A stretch of DNA of 64,000 nt from Mucilaginibacter pankratovii (GCF_014773265.1 NZ_JACWMY010000008.1:62001-126000), one strand, 5' to 3'; positions 53,074 to 60,673 are shown, counted from the stretch's first letter. The notes: a model not told the origin generated them from the sequence alone. Numbers and translations are program-made.

Positions 53074-53661
53074 TTATTCTTCATAAGCAAAAACTTCTGA
53101 AAAGGCTATAGCAAATGGGCAACCATCTTGATGTCTATCTGCGCCAGGTTTGACGCGCTGGTAATATTTGTTGCCATCCATATCAGAGAATACGATATCG
53201 TAAGAGAATTTCTCGAAGTCGGCAGATTCTGGCCGCATGACATAGATCTTTACTTTGTCTGCGGGTTTAAAAAATGTGGATGGCGTGCCCGGATGAGTAA
53301 ATGCATCTGTTTCTCCGATCTTCATTTTTATTGGGTAGCGAACATTGTGTAATGTATCGGTCGCGAATAAAAGTTTTCCTTCAGCGCCGATGCTGGTAAA
53401 ACTGGCGCTTGTACCGATGTTGTTGTTGTCATCTACAAGGCTTTCGTCATATTGGCAATGGATGGTCGCGTCTAATATGGGCTTCATGTTTTCCGCCTTG
53501 GTTTTAGAAGTTGAGCTGAACATGGGGCCAAATACCTGCCAGAGCACGATGATGAAGCCTAATATGCCGCAGATGATAGAAATTATTTCCAGGTTGCTCC
53601 GAACCCGTTTAGCCCGCTCGGACGCATTTGGTGCATTTCGTTGATTTCGTCTTGGTGCCAT
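53074..53661 (-). CDS. Membrane-anchored hypothetical protein, 195 aa
   Basis: Start ATG 53661 (MAPRRNQRNAPNASERAKRV), 8 bases after the stop of the GIY-YIG gene. The longer frame would overlap that gene by 58 bases and is rejected. One transmembrane segment at about 25-45 (IISIICGILGFIIVLWQVFG) follows a strongly basic N-terminus, so the C-terminal ~150 residues are likely outside the cytoplasm or membrane-bound. No family recognised. Convergent with the HEPN gene (13-base gap). Confidence 0.7.
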   Translation of the reverse strand: MAPRRNQRNAPNASERAKRVRSNLEIISIICGILGFIIVLWQVFGPMFSSTSKTKAENMKPILDATIHCQYDESLVDDNNNIGTSASFTSIGAEGKLLFATDTLHNVRYPIKMKIGETDAFTHPGTPSTFFKPADKVKIYVMRPESADFEKFSYDIVFSDMDGNKYYQRVKPGADRHQDGCPFAIAFSEVFAYEE

Positions 53662-53669
53662 ATGGAAGT

Positions 53670-54452
53670 TTAAGCCATCATAAATTTTTCTATTTCTGTT
53701 AGTTCGCGTATGCCCAGCCGGAACCATTCGCCTCTGACCCGGCGCCCGGCATATTTTGCATGTAAATTCTTCTCCACGTCTTTACCACAACACCAATAGG
53801 CGATCAAATGAACTGTCGGTTCCTGCGAATGCAGGGTCCTTTCGCGGTAAACCGGGTTATTGCTTGTTCCGATCTTGATCAGGGAGGTTTGTGTGTTGAC
53901 CATCAGGTAAACATAGTCTTTCGATTTATCTATCGGTGCGTTTACAATGTTATTAAAGAAATCCCGGTAAAATTCAACAGGGTCAATGAGGTCAATTTTG
54001 ATGATTCCCCTTGGTGCAGCGCTCATCAAAACAGCATCTTGGCCTCTGAACTTTCTTAGCTCCGGGCTGGTTACCGTAGTAAACCTTTTCTTTTCCAGGA
54101 AGCCACGCAGTTTTTGCTGAAAAGTATTAAACGCACCTATTGCGTCGACATCCTGGTAATCTTCAGAAAGCAAAATGCAAAAACGTAATAACAGTTCGTA
54201 ATAATCAGGGTCCTGTATATTAAGCGTAATGATATCTCCCTTTAACTTGCCTCTTCCATTAATAAAAAACATATCGGCAGACACACCATGCTGATCATCA
54301 TAAAGGCGAACACCGTAACAACTGTAGGCTATTCCCGCAAGTACATTATTGATCGGGCCATTATCCTGTTCGTCGAATTTTAGGATATCAGCTTCGGACA
54401 ATCTAAAGCAAGAAGAGTAAAATTTATCGTCCGTGTTTGATTTTGGGGTCAT
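53670..54452 (-). CDS. GIY-YIG/T5orf172-domain protein
   Basis: 260 residues. The C-terminal domain (about 179-255) reads DYVYLMVNTQTSLIKIGTSN, then RERTLHSQEP, EKNLHAKYAGRRVRGEWFRL: the layout of the T5 Orf172/Mug113 branch of GIY-YIG nucleases, with YVYLM for GIY, KIG for YIG and Glu227 as possible metal ligand. The N-terminal ~175 residues are not recognised. It is co-transcribed with the membrane protein downstream. Role may be DNA binding or cutting in defence or mobile-element biology. Confidence 0.82.
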   Translation of the reverse strand: MTPKSNTDDKFYSSCFRLSEADILKFDEQDNGPINNVLAGIAYSCYGVRLYDDQHGVSADMFFINGRGKLKGDIITLNIQDPDYYELLLRFCILLSEDYQDVDAIGAFNTFQQKLRGFLEKKRFTTVTSPELRKFRGQDAVLMSAAPRGIIKIDLIDPVEFYRDFFNNIVNAPIDKSKDYVYLMVNTQTSLIKIGTSNNPVYRERTLHSQEPTVHLIAYWCCGKDVEKNLHAKYAGRRVRGEWFRLGIRELTEIEKFMMA

Positions 54453-54501
54453 GTGATCATTTAGGGTTCATTTCAACCATAAAGTTAACAAACCCCGTGA
54501 T

Positions 54502-54509
54502 TATATTTG
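54502..54509 (+). promoter_or_regulatory. -7 element directly before the GNAT gene
   Basis: TATATTTG, an exact TAnnTTTG match ending 3 bases before ATG 54513; a leaderless transcript would follow if it is used. No TTG is seen 19 bases upstream. Confidence 0.4.
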
Positions 54510-54512
54510 AAG

Positions 54513-55241
54513 ATGGATGAACTCAAACTCATATTTGACCCGACAAAAGAGCACTTGGCCCAGATCGAATCATGGCTTATTGAGGAGGATATGAACAATA
54601 AGAATGGTTTTTATTGCACCTGGATAATTATTGTTGATTACTTCGAAAAAAATAGGATAGGCGTTTTGTTATTAAATGATTGGGCTATTGGCTTTATAAC
54701 CTGGTCAGAGTCAACAAAGATGGCAAGAATTGAAATAGCAGAAGTACATCCCGGGCACAGAAAAAAAAGCTACGGAGGATTTATGTTGAAATCCTTGGTT
54801 GAAGCCCTAAAGCCTAAAGGAATTGCTGTTCTTGATCTGCATTGCCAGCCGGCAAGTTCCGAAAAAGTTTGGAAGAAGCTGGGGTTTAAAAAGTTCCCTG
54901 ACGTCCCCGGATTTGATAAAGAAAATTCTCTGAAAGACCCCCACTTGTACAGGATCATCGTAGCACATTTGAAACCAGCAAAAGCCCCAACGTCGAAAAA
55001 TCTCCTGATTTTATGGTCCGTCGAACCCTATCAAGCCGACCGCGAACAACCCCGATGGGTCTGGGATGTTACTTTTCATCCAAATAGTTCACGGCTCACA
55101 TTCCCCATTATCATCCCGGCTAAACGGGACTGGAATTTACGTTGGGCCATAGACGGGAAAACGGTAACGGAAAATAAAATTAAAAAGTTCGGTCAGAATG
55201 AAATCGACTTCGGCGACTTTTTGGTCATTGAAAGCTTGTAA
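54513..55241 (+). CDS. GNAT-family N-acetyltransferase with extra C-terminal domain
   Basis: 242 residues from ATG 54513. Residues about 5-155 form a GNAT domain: ARIEIAEVHPGHRKKSYGGF (motif A, acetyl-CoA pyrophosphate loop with R/K-x-x-G-x-G-like KKSYGG), then LDLHCQPASSEKVWKKLGFK. The C-terminal ~80 residues (LLILWSVEPYQADREQPRWV onward) are an extra beta-rich segment I cannot name. Divergent from the GIY-YIG gene. Substrate unknown; acetyltransferases of this size occur as toxins as well as metabolic enzymes. Confidence 0.8.
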   Translation: MDELKLIFDPTKEHLAQIESWLIEEDMNNKNGFYCTWIIIVDYFEKNRIGVLLLNDWAIGFITWSESTKMARIEIAEVHPGHRKKSYGGFMLKSLVEALKPKGIAVLDLHCQPASSEKVWKKLGFKKFPDVPGFDKENSLKDPHLYRIIVAHLKPAKAPTSKNLLILWSVEPYQADREQPRWVWDVTFHPNSSRLTFPIIIPAKRDWNLRWAIDGKTVTENKIKKFGQNEIDFGDFLVIESL

Positions 55242-55245
55242 TTGT

Positions 55246-55473
55246 TTAAGCGGATTGCATCAACATATTTTTTTTAGTAACCCTGCCGATTCTTTTATCG
55301 AGTTCACTGATTAGCGCGCAGACCTGGATCGCCGATTCTTCAAAATCTTCATGCTGTTCTGCTAATTATAGCCATTGAGATACGGTGATCTCGCCTTCTT
55401 CAAACGAAAATTCTTTAATAGCCGGAATTTCTGTTTTAGGCTCATGTTCAGCTTTGTGAATCGCGATCCAAAG
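55246..55473 (-). pseudogene. Decayed gene fragment with in-frame stop
   Basis: Minus-strand reading gives HKAEHEPKTEIPAIKEFSFE, then EGEITVSQWL, a TAA at 55,366-55,368, then LAEQHEDFEESAIQVCALIS and ELDKRIGRVTKKNML to a stop at 55246. The codon-like continuity on both sides of the stop suggests the 3' end of a former gene. Parent family unknown. Confidence 0.55.
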
Positions 55474-55890
55474 TCAGTTATAGTGTGGATTTCTTTTAAG
55501 CTTTCGAAGGATGAGGACGATCTTTTTCTCCTAGTAAACGAAATATATGGCGCACAATGTGATCTGTTTCTTTAAACACAATATCAAGTATTGTTTCTTT
55601 ACATGTGCTTATGGCAGTAGCTACTTTTGAATCAAAATATCTATATGCCTTGTGGTAAATATTTTATACATTTTTATTAATAAGTTGGTAACATGTTTAG
55701 CCTTTTCTGACAAATCTAATTTGCAACCGTTACAAATTCGTAAGTTTCCATATTCAAATAAGCTGTTGTGAGCGCAGCGAACATCAGCGCTCCGCGCCGA
55801 GGCTTGCAGCGCAATGGAACCCGGCGCGGCAGCGCGTGGTGGAATGAAGCTGCATGCCGCAGGTGCCCGCTTTCAAACTTCAAGCTGTTG
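55474..55890. other. Gene-free interval before the HEPN-domain gene
   Basis: The left part is A+T-rich and shows no gene. 55,765-55,870 is GC-rich with GCGCAGCGAACATCAGCGC and similar GCGC-rich palindromic pieces, like the tract near 59.9-60.0 kb. No coding sequence is claimed. Confidence 0.45.
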
Positions 55891-57336
55891 TTAGAATTTA
55901 TCATAAACGCTCTGCCCTGCCTTCAACAACTTTACAGCTAACCCGTCCAAAGCATTGATAGTGTCTTCATCGACCTCGTAATTGCTCACATAACGGGCAT
56001 TGGTATAAGCTGAACGCAAGACTTCAAATAGGTGTCTCCCTTTTTCTGTATCAAGCTGTAAAACTTCATTAAATTCTTCGGTGAACATTAATGAGATGCG
56101 CAGCATCCTCGGCAGGTTATGTACATTTATCTTGTAGCCTAAAACCGCTTTGATGACACCTATAAAAACACTTTCTACCGCCTGGTGTAAACTGAATGCT
56201 GCGAGGTTATAATTCTTTACTTCTTTATAATACCTCGCTCCTCTCAGGAAATCCTGCGCCTGCACATTCCATTTGGTAAAATCAAGCTGTGCTTTCGCTT
56301 TTACCTGCTCCGTAGTTAAAATTGGCAATTCCGGCATGACAAAATCTTCTGCCTGATAAACCACCGTTTTGGTCGTTAAAGCATCTATAAAGAAGCGCCG
56401 TTTAGCCTGCAAGGCTTTCTTCAAGCCGGATAGCTTATGAGCGAAAATAAACACCTTCGCCATGGGCTTTAATTTATCTTCTATTTTATTGGCTATCTCA
56501 TGCTCCTGCAGCACTTCACCGGACTTAACCAACAGCAACAGGTGATAAGCAAATGGCTCCCGATGAGAATGTATGTGTACGATAAGCTGCACCGTAGGCA
56601 TTTCTTTTACAATTACCTCAACTACCTTTTCCAGCCCCAGTCCCTCTGCCCAAGTCATGTTTTCATTACTTGGCCGCGCCGTAGCAATGGGCAAAATAGC
56701 CGTCGTTGGTTGAATGGCTTTCTTTTCTCTCGGTACCGGCTCTTTGCGGTTCCTTTGATAGATGACCCAGGCTGCGGCATAAAGGCGGCGCAGGTTATCG
56801 TATACTTTTATTACCTCGGCAGGGTCCATACGCTCATTGGTATGGCGGATGAACAATGCCTCCTGGAACCATTCATCTAAATGGTCGCGGTATTCCGGCA
56901 GCGAAAAGGCTTTGAATATTTTTTTGACGGCAACGAACGGATCGAGCAATTCTTCTTTTGACAAGTTTTTAGGGAATGACCGCCAAGCCGCCTTTTCATT
57001 CACTAATTGTTCTTCCGGTAACTTTTCACGTTTCCAGGCAAATTCATATTCCAGCAAAAGCAGGTACATCGCCTCCAATAAATTGAGGTTTATCTTGTAA
57101 GTAAAGACCAAGTTTCCAGGGCCGAACTTTTTATCGTCGTAATGCTCTTTGCCTATAGCATACTTACGCCATCTTTTCAATTGTTTCCGGTGCCCCTTAG
57201 GAAAATCGGCACTAAAGAAATCTATAAGTACACCAAAAGGGTTTTGTACCTCATCATGGCGCAAGGTTTTGGGATAATGGTCCCATGGTGCATATTTACC
57301 GCTATACATCGTATCAGAATTACCGCCGCCCTTCAT
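55891..57336 (-). CDS. HEPN-domain protein of mobile elements, ~481 aa
   Basis: Start taken as ATG 57336 (MKGGGNSDTMYSGKY); ATG 57309 nine codons on is equally possible. The C-terminal ~130 residues (FLRGARYYKEVKNYNLAAFS, LHQAVESVFIGVIKAVLGYK, RSAYTNARYVSNYEVDEDTI) form a HEPN domain of the MNT-associated type with no RX4-6H motif visible. The middle (VQLIVHIHSHREPFAYHLLL, then EHEIANKIEDKLKPMAKVFI) has the layout of a degenerate nucleotidyltransferase-like domain. The N-terminal 200 residues are unrecognised (LRHDEVQNPFGVLIDFFSAD). Divergent from the XRE regulator, which may control it. Confidence 0.75.
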   Translation of the reverse strand: MKGGGNSDTMYSGKYAPWDHYPKTLRHDEVQNPFGVLIDFFSADFPKGHRKQLKRWRKYAIGKEHYDDKKFGPGNLVFTYKINLNLLEAMYLLLLEYEFAWKREKLPEEQLVNEKAAWRSFPKNLSKEELLDPFVAVKKIFKAFSLPEYRDHLDEWFQEALFIRHTNERMDPAEVIKVYDNLRRLYAAAWVIYQRNRKEPVPREKKAIQPTTAILPIATARPSNENMTWAEGLGLEKVVEVIVKEMPTVQLIVHIHSHREPFAYHLLLLVKSGEVLQEHEIANKIEDKLKPMAKVFIFAHKLSGLKKALQAKRRFFIDALTTKTVVYQAEDFVMPELPILTTEQVKAKAQLDFTKWNVQAQDFLRGARYYKEVKNYNLAAFSLHQAVESVFIGVIKAVLGYKINVHNLPRMLRISLMFTEEFNEVLQLDTEKGRHLFEVLRSAYTNARYVSNYEVDEDTINALDGLAVKLLKAGQSVYDKF

Positions 57337-57415
57337 TGGCCGGCAACACAAAAGAATAGCAGTACAGCACCGTACCGAACCACAGCGCATTGTACTTTAC
57401 ATTACGAGGGTTGTT

Positions 57416-57445
57416 TTGTACTTTTACGTTTAACATCTACATTTG
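57416..57445 (+). promoter_or_regulatory. Consensus promoter of the XRE regulator gene
   Basis: TTG (57,416-57,418), exactly 19 bases, then TACATTTG (57,438-57,445): a perfect TTG-N19-TAnnTTTG promoter. It ends 4 bases before ATG 57450, predicting a leaderless mRNA. Confidence 0.75.
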
Positions 57446-57449
57446 AACC

Positions 57450-57818
57450 ATGGCTGAAGCAATACACATCGGAAGAAAAATTAGCAAAATACGCGAACTG
57501 CGTGGCATGAAGCAGGAAACACTTGCAACAGAACTGGGCATCAGCCAGCAGGCCGTTTCTAAAATCGAGCAGAGCGCTGAAGTAGAGGATTCCGCTTTGG
57601 AAAAAATTGCCGGCGTATTGGGTGTTTCTATAGAAGCAATAAAAAACTTCAGCGATGAAGCTGCATTGAATTACTTTAATACATTTAATGACAATAGCAC
57701 CGGCGCCTTTAATAATTTCAACTGTACATTCAACCCGATAGAAAAAGTCATAGAACTTTACGAGAGGCTACTTGCCAGCGAACGTGAAAAAATCGAATTA
57801 CTGAAAGGCAATAAGTAA
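57450..57818 (+). CDS. XRE-family (HTH_3) transcriptional regulator
   Basis: 122 residues. The HTH at about 10-62 reads KISKIRELRGMKQETLATEL, then GISQQAVSKIEQSAEVEDSA and LEKIAGVLGVSIEAI, a Cro/CI-type domain. The C-terminal ~55 residues are Asn/Phe-rich (FNDNSTGAFNNFNCTFNPIE) with an amphipathic tail for dimerisation (EKVIELYERLLASEREKIEL). This form is common in Bacteroidetes mobile elements. It is divergent from the HEPN gene with a ~113-bp shared promoter region. Confidence 0.92.
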   Translation: MAEAIHIGRKISKIRELRGMKQETLATELGISQQAVSKIEQSAEVEDSALEKIAGVLGVSIEAIKNFSDEAALNYFNTFNDNSTGAFNNFNCTFNPIEKVIELYERLLASEREKIELLKGNK

Positions 57819-57898
57819 TATTTGATTGCCCTTTTAGGCTTGGCCCGGGCAGGTATCATTAGCATGCGGCCCGGTGCCCTGCCGTACAAGATTATAAT

Positions 57899-58138
57899 AT
57901 GTTAACCCTCTACGATTTTCATCAAATGACGCTCGATGAAAAATGCACCGCTATATGGCAGGGTGAATTCATTGGCGATAGAAAAGACGGCGATAACAAA
58001 GCCCAACTATATAGTCTCGGTGGTTTTTATGCGGAAGTTTTCTATGACCCAAGCACCAATACTATCAATAAGATACGGGCATTTAGATCAACAAACCTTG
58101 TAGAACCCTATCTCTCGGGCATAAAGTTATCGCTATAG
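57899..58138 (+). CDS. Conserved small hypothetical protein, 79 aa
   Basis: MLTLYDFHQMTLDEKCTAIW then QGEFIGDRKDGDNKAQLYSL and NKIRAFRSTNLVEPYLSGI. This matches a small family I know from Bacteroidetes genomes (L-Y-DF...M..DE start, G..D..LY start of strand 2, I..FR..N). Function unknown. It follows the XRE gene after an 80-base gap, on the same strand. Confidence 0.7.
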   Translation: MLTLYDFHQMTLDEKCTAIWQGEFIGDRKDGDNKAQLYSLGGFYAEVFYDPSTNTINKIRAFRSTNLVEPYLSGIKLSL

Positions 58139-58160
58139 CTTTAAGGAGGAATTAAACTAC

Positions 58161-59072
58161 TCAAAGCCCCCTATTATAATCTTTCCCTTTCTTCTTTCTC
58201 CTGCGCTTCAAATCTTCAGGTACCGGTGCAATGTAAACATTGCTGTCTCCCAAAAGTACATCCAGCAATCCTTTGCCGAGCTCTTGATGTTTAAAGTTAG
58301 TTATATTTGAATAATCCATAGCTTGAGCTTGCTGCCTTGCTTCTGCTTTCTCTTCATAGCTACCGTTCTTCATCGCGTTCGCGTAACTGAATGTCTCTTT
58401 AATATTCCTATCGTAACCGAACATGCTATCGAACAAAGTTTCCGCCGACTGCTTGAAAGCTACCCTGTCGAACTGCCCTACCTTTTGGCTGTGAGCAGCG
58501 TTAGTACCTTTGGAATTATTCAGCGGGCTTAACTTGATACTATTGCTTGCATCCTTCCTGCTGACGATGACCTGTACATGCATTTGTTCGCCGGGCTTCC
58601 TATCTCCTCTTTTCGCTATACCCTTCCGCACTTCCAAATCTTTGTACGTGTAATAACGGCTATTCTCCAGCTTGCCGAAGTAAACCAAATCATGGTTACT
58701 GTTGATGCCATTACGCTTAAAGTTTTTAGCGTAGGCATCCATGACTTTATTGGAGTAATCTTTCAGGTATTCTTTCGTCTTTTCCTCACCGTATTTCGCT
58801 TTCAGGAAAAGCAGTTCCTTGCTACTCGGGCTGATATTCACCAGGAAGAATTTAGCTTCATCTTTCGAAAGCTTGGCAACATTATTATCGATGGTTTGCC
58901 TCACTTCATAAGGCTGTATTTTGTTACCGTTTGGGTTGAACCAGTATTCCGGCAGCGCCGGGGTTCTCCCTTGCTCCATCTTCTCCCTATTCTCCTTTTC
59001 AAGGTAAGCTACCAGTTGGCTGCTGCTGCCTTTGTTATTGCCTGTTTCACTTTTGCTGATATTGATGTGCAT
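58161..59072 (-). CDS. DUF5712-family mobilization (relaxase-like) protein
   Basis: 303 residues. MHINISKSETGNNKGSSSQL, the DAKFFLVNISPSSKELLFLK block and MHVQVIVSRKDASNSIKLSP (with HVQVIVSRKD as the HxH-like motif of the Mob fold), then SQKVGQFDRVAFKQSAETLF. This is the Bacteroidetes DUF5712/MobB-type family found beside BfmA-like genes in mobilizable elements. A basic C-terminal tail (DLKRRRKKKGKDY) suits DNA binding. It lies 141 bases after the BfmA-like gene in the same orientation. Confidence 0.88.
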   Translation of the reverse strand: MHINISKSETGNNKGSSSQLVAYLEKENREKMEQGRTPALPEYWFNPNGNKIQPYEVRQTIDNNVAKLSKDEAKFFLVNISPSSKELLFLKAKYGEEKTKEYLKDYSNKVMDAYAKNFKRNGINSNHDLVYFGKLENSRYYTYKDLEVRKGIAKRGDRKPGEQMHVQVIVSRKDASNSIKLSPLNNSKGTNAAHSQKVGQFDRVAFKQSAETLFDSMFGYDRNIKETFSYANAMKNGSYEEKAEARQQAQAMDYSNITNFKHQELGKGLLDVLLGDSNVYIAPVPEDLKRRRKKKGKDYNRGL

Positions 59073-59099
59073 GGCTCTTTTGTTGAATCGTTACTTTTC

Positions 59100-59213
59100 T
59101 ATTTTGATAGAATGATATATTGGTAGAGTGATAGGTTGCTATATGGTTAGTTATATACAATGCTATTGATAGGTTACTATCTCTCTAGTTAGATATATAG
59201 CTTTCTATCATTC
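59100..59213. repeat. Quasi-repetitive GATAG/CTATC tract between the mobilization genes
   Basis: A+T-rich 110-bp stretch with many GATAG, GATATA, CTATC and CTATAT words (for example GATAGAATGATATATTGG and ACTATCTCTCTAGTTAGATA). The two ends TTTTGATAGAATGATA and CTATCATTC are reverse complementary. Confidence 0.5.
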
Positions 59214-59774
59214 TCACAAGTTATTTAGCTGTTGCCTCACGTTTTGAATTAGCGCTTCCTTATCTACTTGCCGGCTCATCATACCCATTTGTTCACGGGC
59301 GTTGATATAAAACTCCAATATGGCAGCGAGCTTCGTTTTGAGCAGCTTCTTTTCGTATTGGCTGCTATCAAGCCTTTTCAGGAAATCCCCTATCTTCCCA
59401 ATGTGGCTTGCCTGCTCTTGTAAGGTTGCTTTCTGTTCTTCATTATGCTTAATGATATGCTGGTTAAAAGCAGCGATAACCAGCATCTGGCTGGCGACCA
59501 TCCGCTCGGTATCTTTCTTTACCGGTATCAATAACTCCTGTTCCTGGGTTTTGATAAAGGCGATGATATTATCTGTCTTCCTGTTAATGGCATTCTTCAG
59601 CAATTCATCATTGAGGTCCCGTGGGTCCTTCTTGCTCTTATAGAAATAATCTACCATATGACTGAAAAAAGCCAGTTTTGTCAGCCCGCTCTTGTTGGCG
59701 ATAGCCGTTAGTTTCTCATCCGTCTTTACTGGAAACCTTATGGTTTTTACATTTTCGTCAATTGCTGATTTCAT
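59214..59774 (-). CDS. BfmA/BtgA-like mobilization protein
   Basis: 186 residues. The N-terminal ~50 residues (NVKTIRFPVKTDEKLTAIAN then KSGLTKLAFFSHMVDYFYKS) form a ribbon-helix-helix-like DNA-binding part. The rest is long helices (EEQKATLQEQASHIGKIGDF). BfmA-type proteins bind oriT and help the relaxase in Bacteroides mobilizable elements. The putative oriT lies just upstream, and the GTATACC-type dyads there are candidate binding sites. Confidence 0.85.
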   Translation of the reverse strand: MKSAIDENVKTIRFPVKTDEKLTAIANKSGLTKLAFFSHMVDYFYKSKKDPRDLNDELLKNAINRKTDNIIAFIKTQEQELLIPVKKDTERMVASQMLVIAAFNQHIIKHNEEQKATLQEQASHIGKIGDFLKRLDSSQYEKKLLKTKLAAILEFYINAREQMGMMSRQVDKEALIQNVRQQLNNL

Positions 59775-60068
59775 TCAAATAACTTGTTGAGGTATACCTA
59801 CAGGTATACTGTTTTCATCTTTTGTAACTCATAGCGGGGGTAAAGTATACCGCAGGTATACGGGAATCTGCGTTGCCCCGCAGGGCGAGCGGAAAAAGTC
59901 GGGTGTGCCCGACTTCCGCTCGCTCCCCCGCTTTCCGTGGGACAGCGCAGCATAGCTGCGCCCCTTCGCAATGCTCTTTTCTTCCCTCGCTGCCTTGCTG
60001 ATTGGTTATACGGCTATGCAGGTGCAGCGCTGTAGCGCTGCACCGATACACTGCTACATGTGTACCAC
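59775..60068. other. Putative oriT/control region of the mobilizable element
   Basis: Palindrome-dense gap before the BfmA-like gene. Two GTATACC-N3/4-GGTATAC dyads (59,792-59,809 and 59,845-59,861), a hairpin GAGCGGAA..AGTCGGG-TGTG-CCCGACT..TTCCGCTC (59,887-59,921), GCGCAGC-ATA-GCTGCGC (59,945-59,961) and a perfect 10-bp dyad GGTGCAGCGC-TGTA-GCGCTGCACC (60,021-60,044). Position upstream of the mobilization genes is where oriT lies in related elements. No nick site can be named. Confidence 0.6.
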
Positions 60069-60410
60069 TCATTCCCCTACCTCCCATCCGGCAGGCCAGT
60101 GCACCTGGCTGCCGAGCTTCGGGTGGTACGATGGCTGATAGCTGATATAGCCATATTCATCCAGTTCTTTGATACACTTGTGGTAGGTAGCAATGGAAGC
60201 TATTTTGCTGTAACCCATCAGCCCTTTTCGCGTTACCGCGAAAGGGCTGATGTAATTATTCCGCTGCCAGTGGATGAACAAGCCCGTGAACAGGCTGAGG
60301 TGCGTAGCATTCAGTCGTTCGTCTTTGCTCATCCTGCGCAGCAGCTTGCCGTAGCCAGCAAGTTCTGTAGGTGCCGCTATGGTGGTTATGTTGGTGTGCT
60401 TTACTTTCAT
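60069..60410 (-). CDS. Winged-helix/HTH mobile-element protein, module copy 2
   Basis: 113 residues. AATHLSLFTGLFIHWQRNNY-like helices (LNATHLSLFTGLFIHWQRN), then FAVTRKGLMGYSKIASIATY and HKCIKELDEYGYISYQPSYH, HPKLGSQVHWPAGW at the end. A winged-helix-type DNA-binding protein that keeps its reading frame, unlike copy 1 at 42,759. It overlaps the next gene upstream by 4 bases (ATGA). Confidence 0.85.
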   Translation of the reverse strand: MKVKHTNITTIAAPTELAGYGKLLRRMSKDERLNATHLSLFTGLFIHWQRNNYISPFAVTRKGLMGYSKIASIATYHKCIKELDEYGYISYQPSYHPKLGSQVHWPAGWEVGE

Positions 60411-60673
60411 TGCATCCCTCCTTCCAGCAGCTTATTGATATCATCCTGTTTGTAATAAATAAGGCTGCCGATACGGGTAAAGCTTAGCGTACCGTTAATG
60501 CGCAGGTTCTGGAGCGTGCCTGGTGATATTTTAAGCAGTTTCCTTACCTCGTTGCTTTTAAGCCATTTCTTTGCCGTGTCTTCCCCGTCCATCGGCACAA
60601 GCTTTTTAATTGCCGCGAGCAGCCTGCTTTCCAGTTCCAGCAGATCTTCTTTAGTTACCAGTTCCACAGTCAT
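60407..60673 (-). CDS. Helix-turn-helix (excisionase/MerR-like) protein, module copy 2
   Basis: 88 residues: a helical N-terminal half (LVTKEDLLELESRLLAAIKK) and a DNA-binding half AKKWLKSNEVRKLLKISPGT, then LQNLRINGTLSFTRIGSLIY and YKQDDINKLL. A strong Shine-Dalgarno (AAGGAGGGAAAG) precedes ATG 60673. Paralog of the 43,031 protein, roughly half identical by eye. Co-translated with the gene at 60,069. Confidence 0.92.
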   Translation of the reverse strand: MTVELVTKEDLLELESRLLAAIKKLVPMDGEDTAKKWLKSNEVRKLLKISPGTLQNLRINGTLSFTRIGSLIYYKQDDINKLLEGGMQ

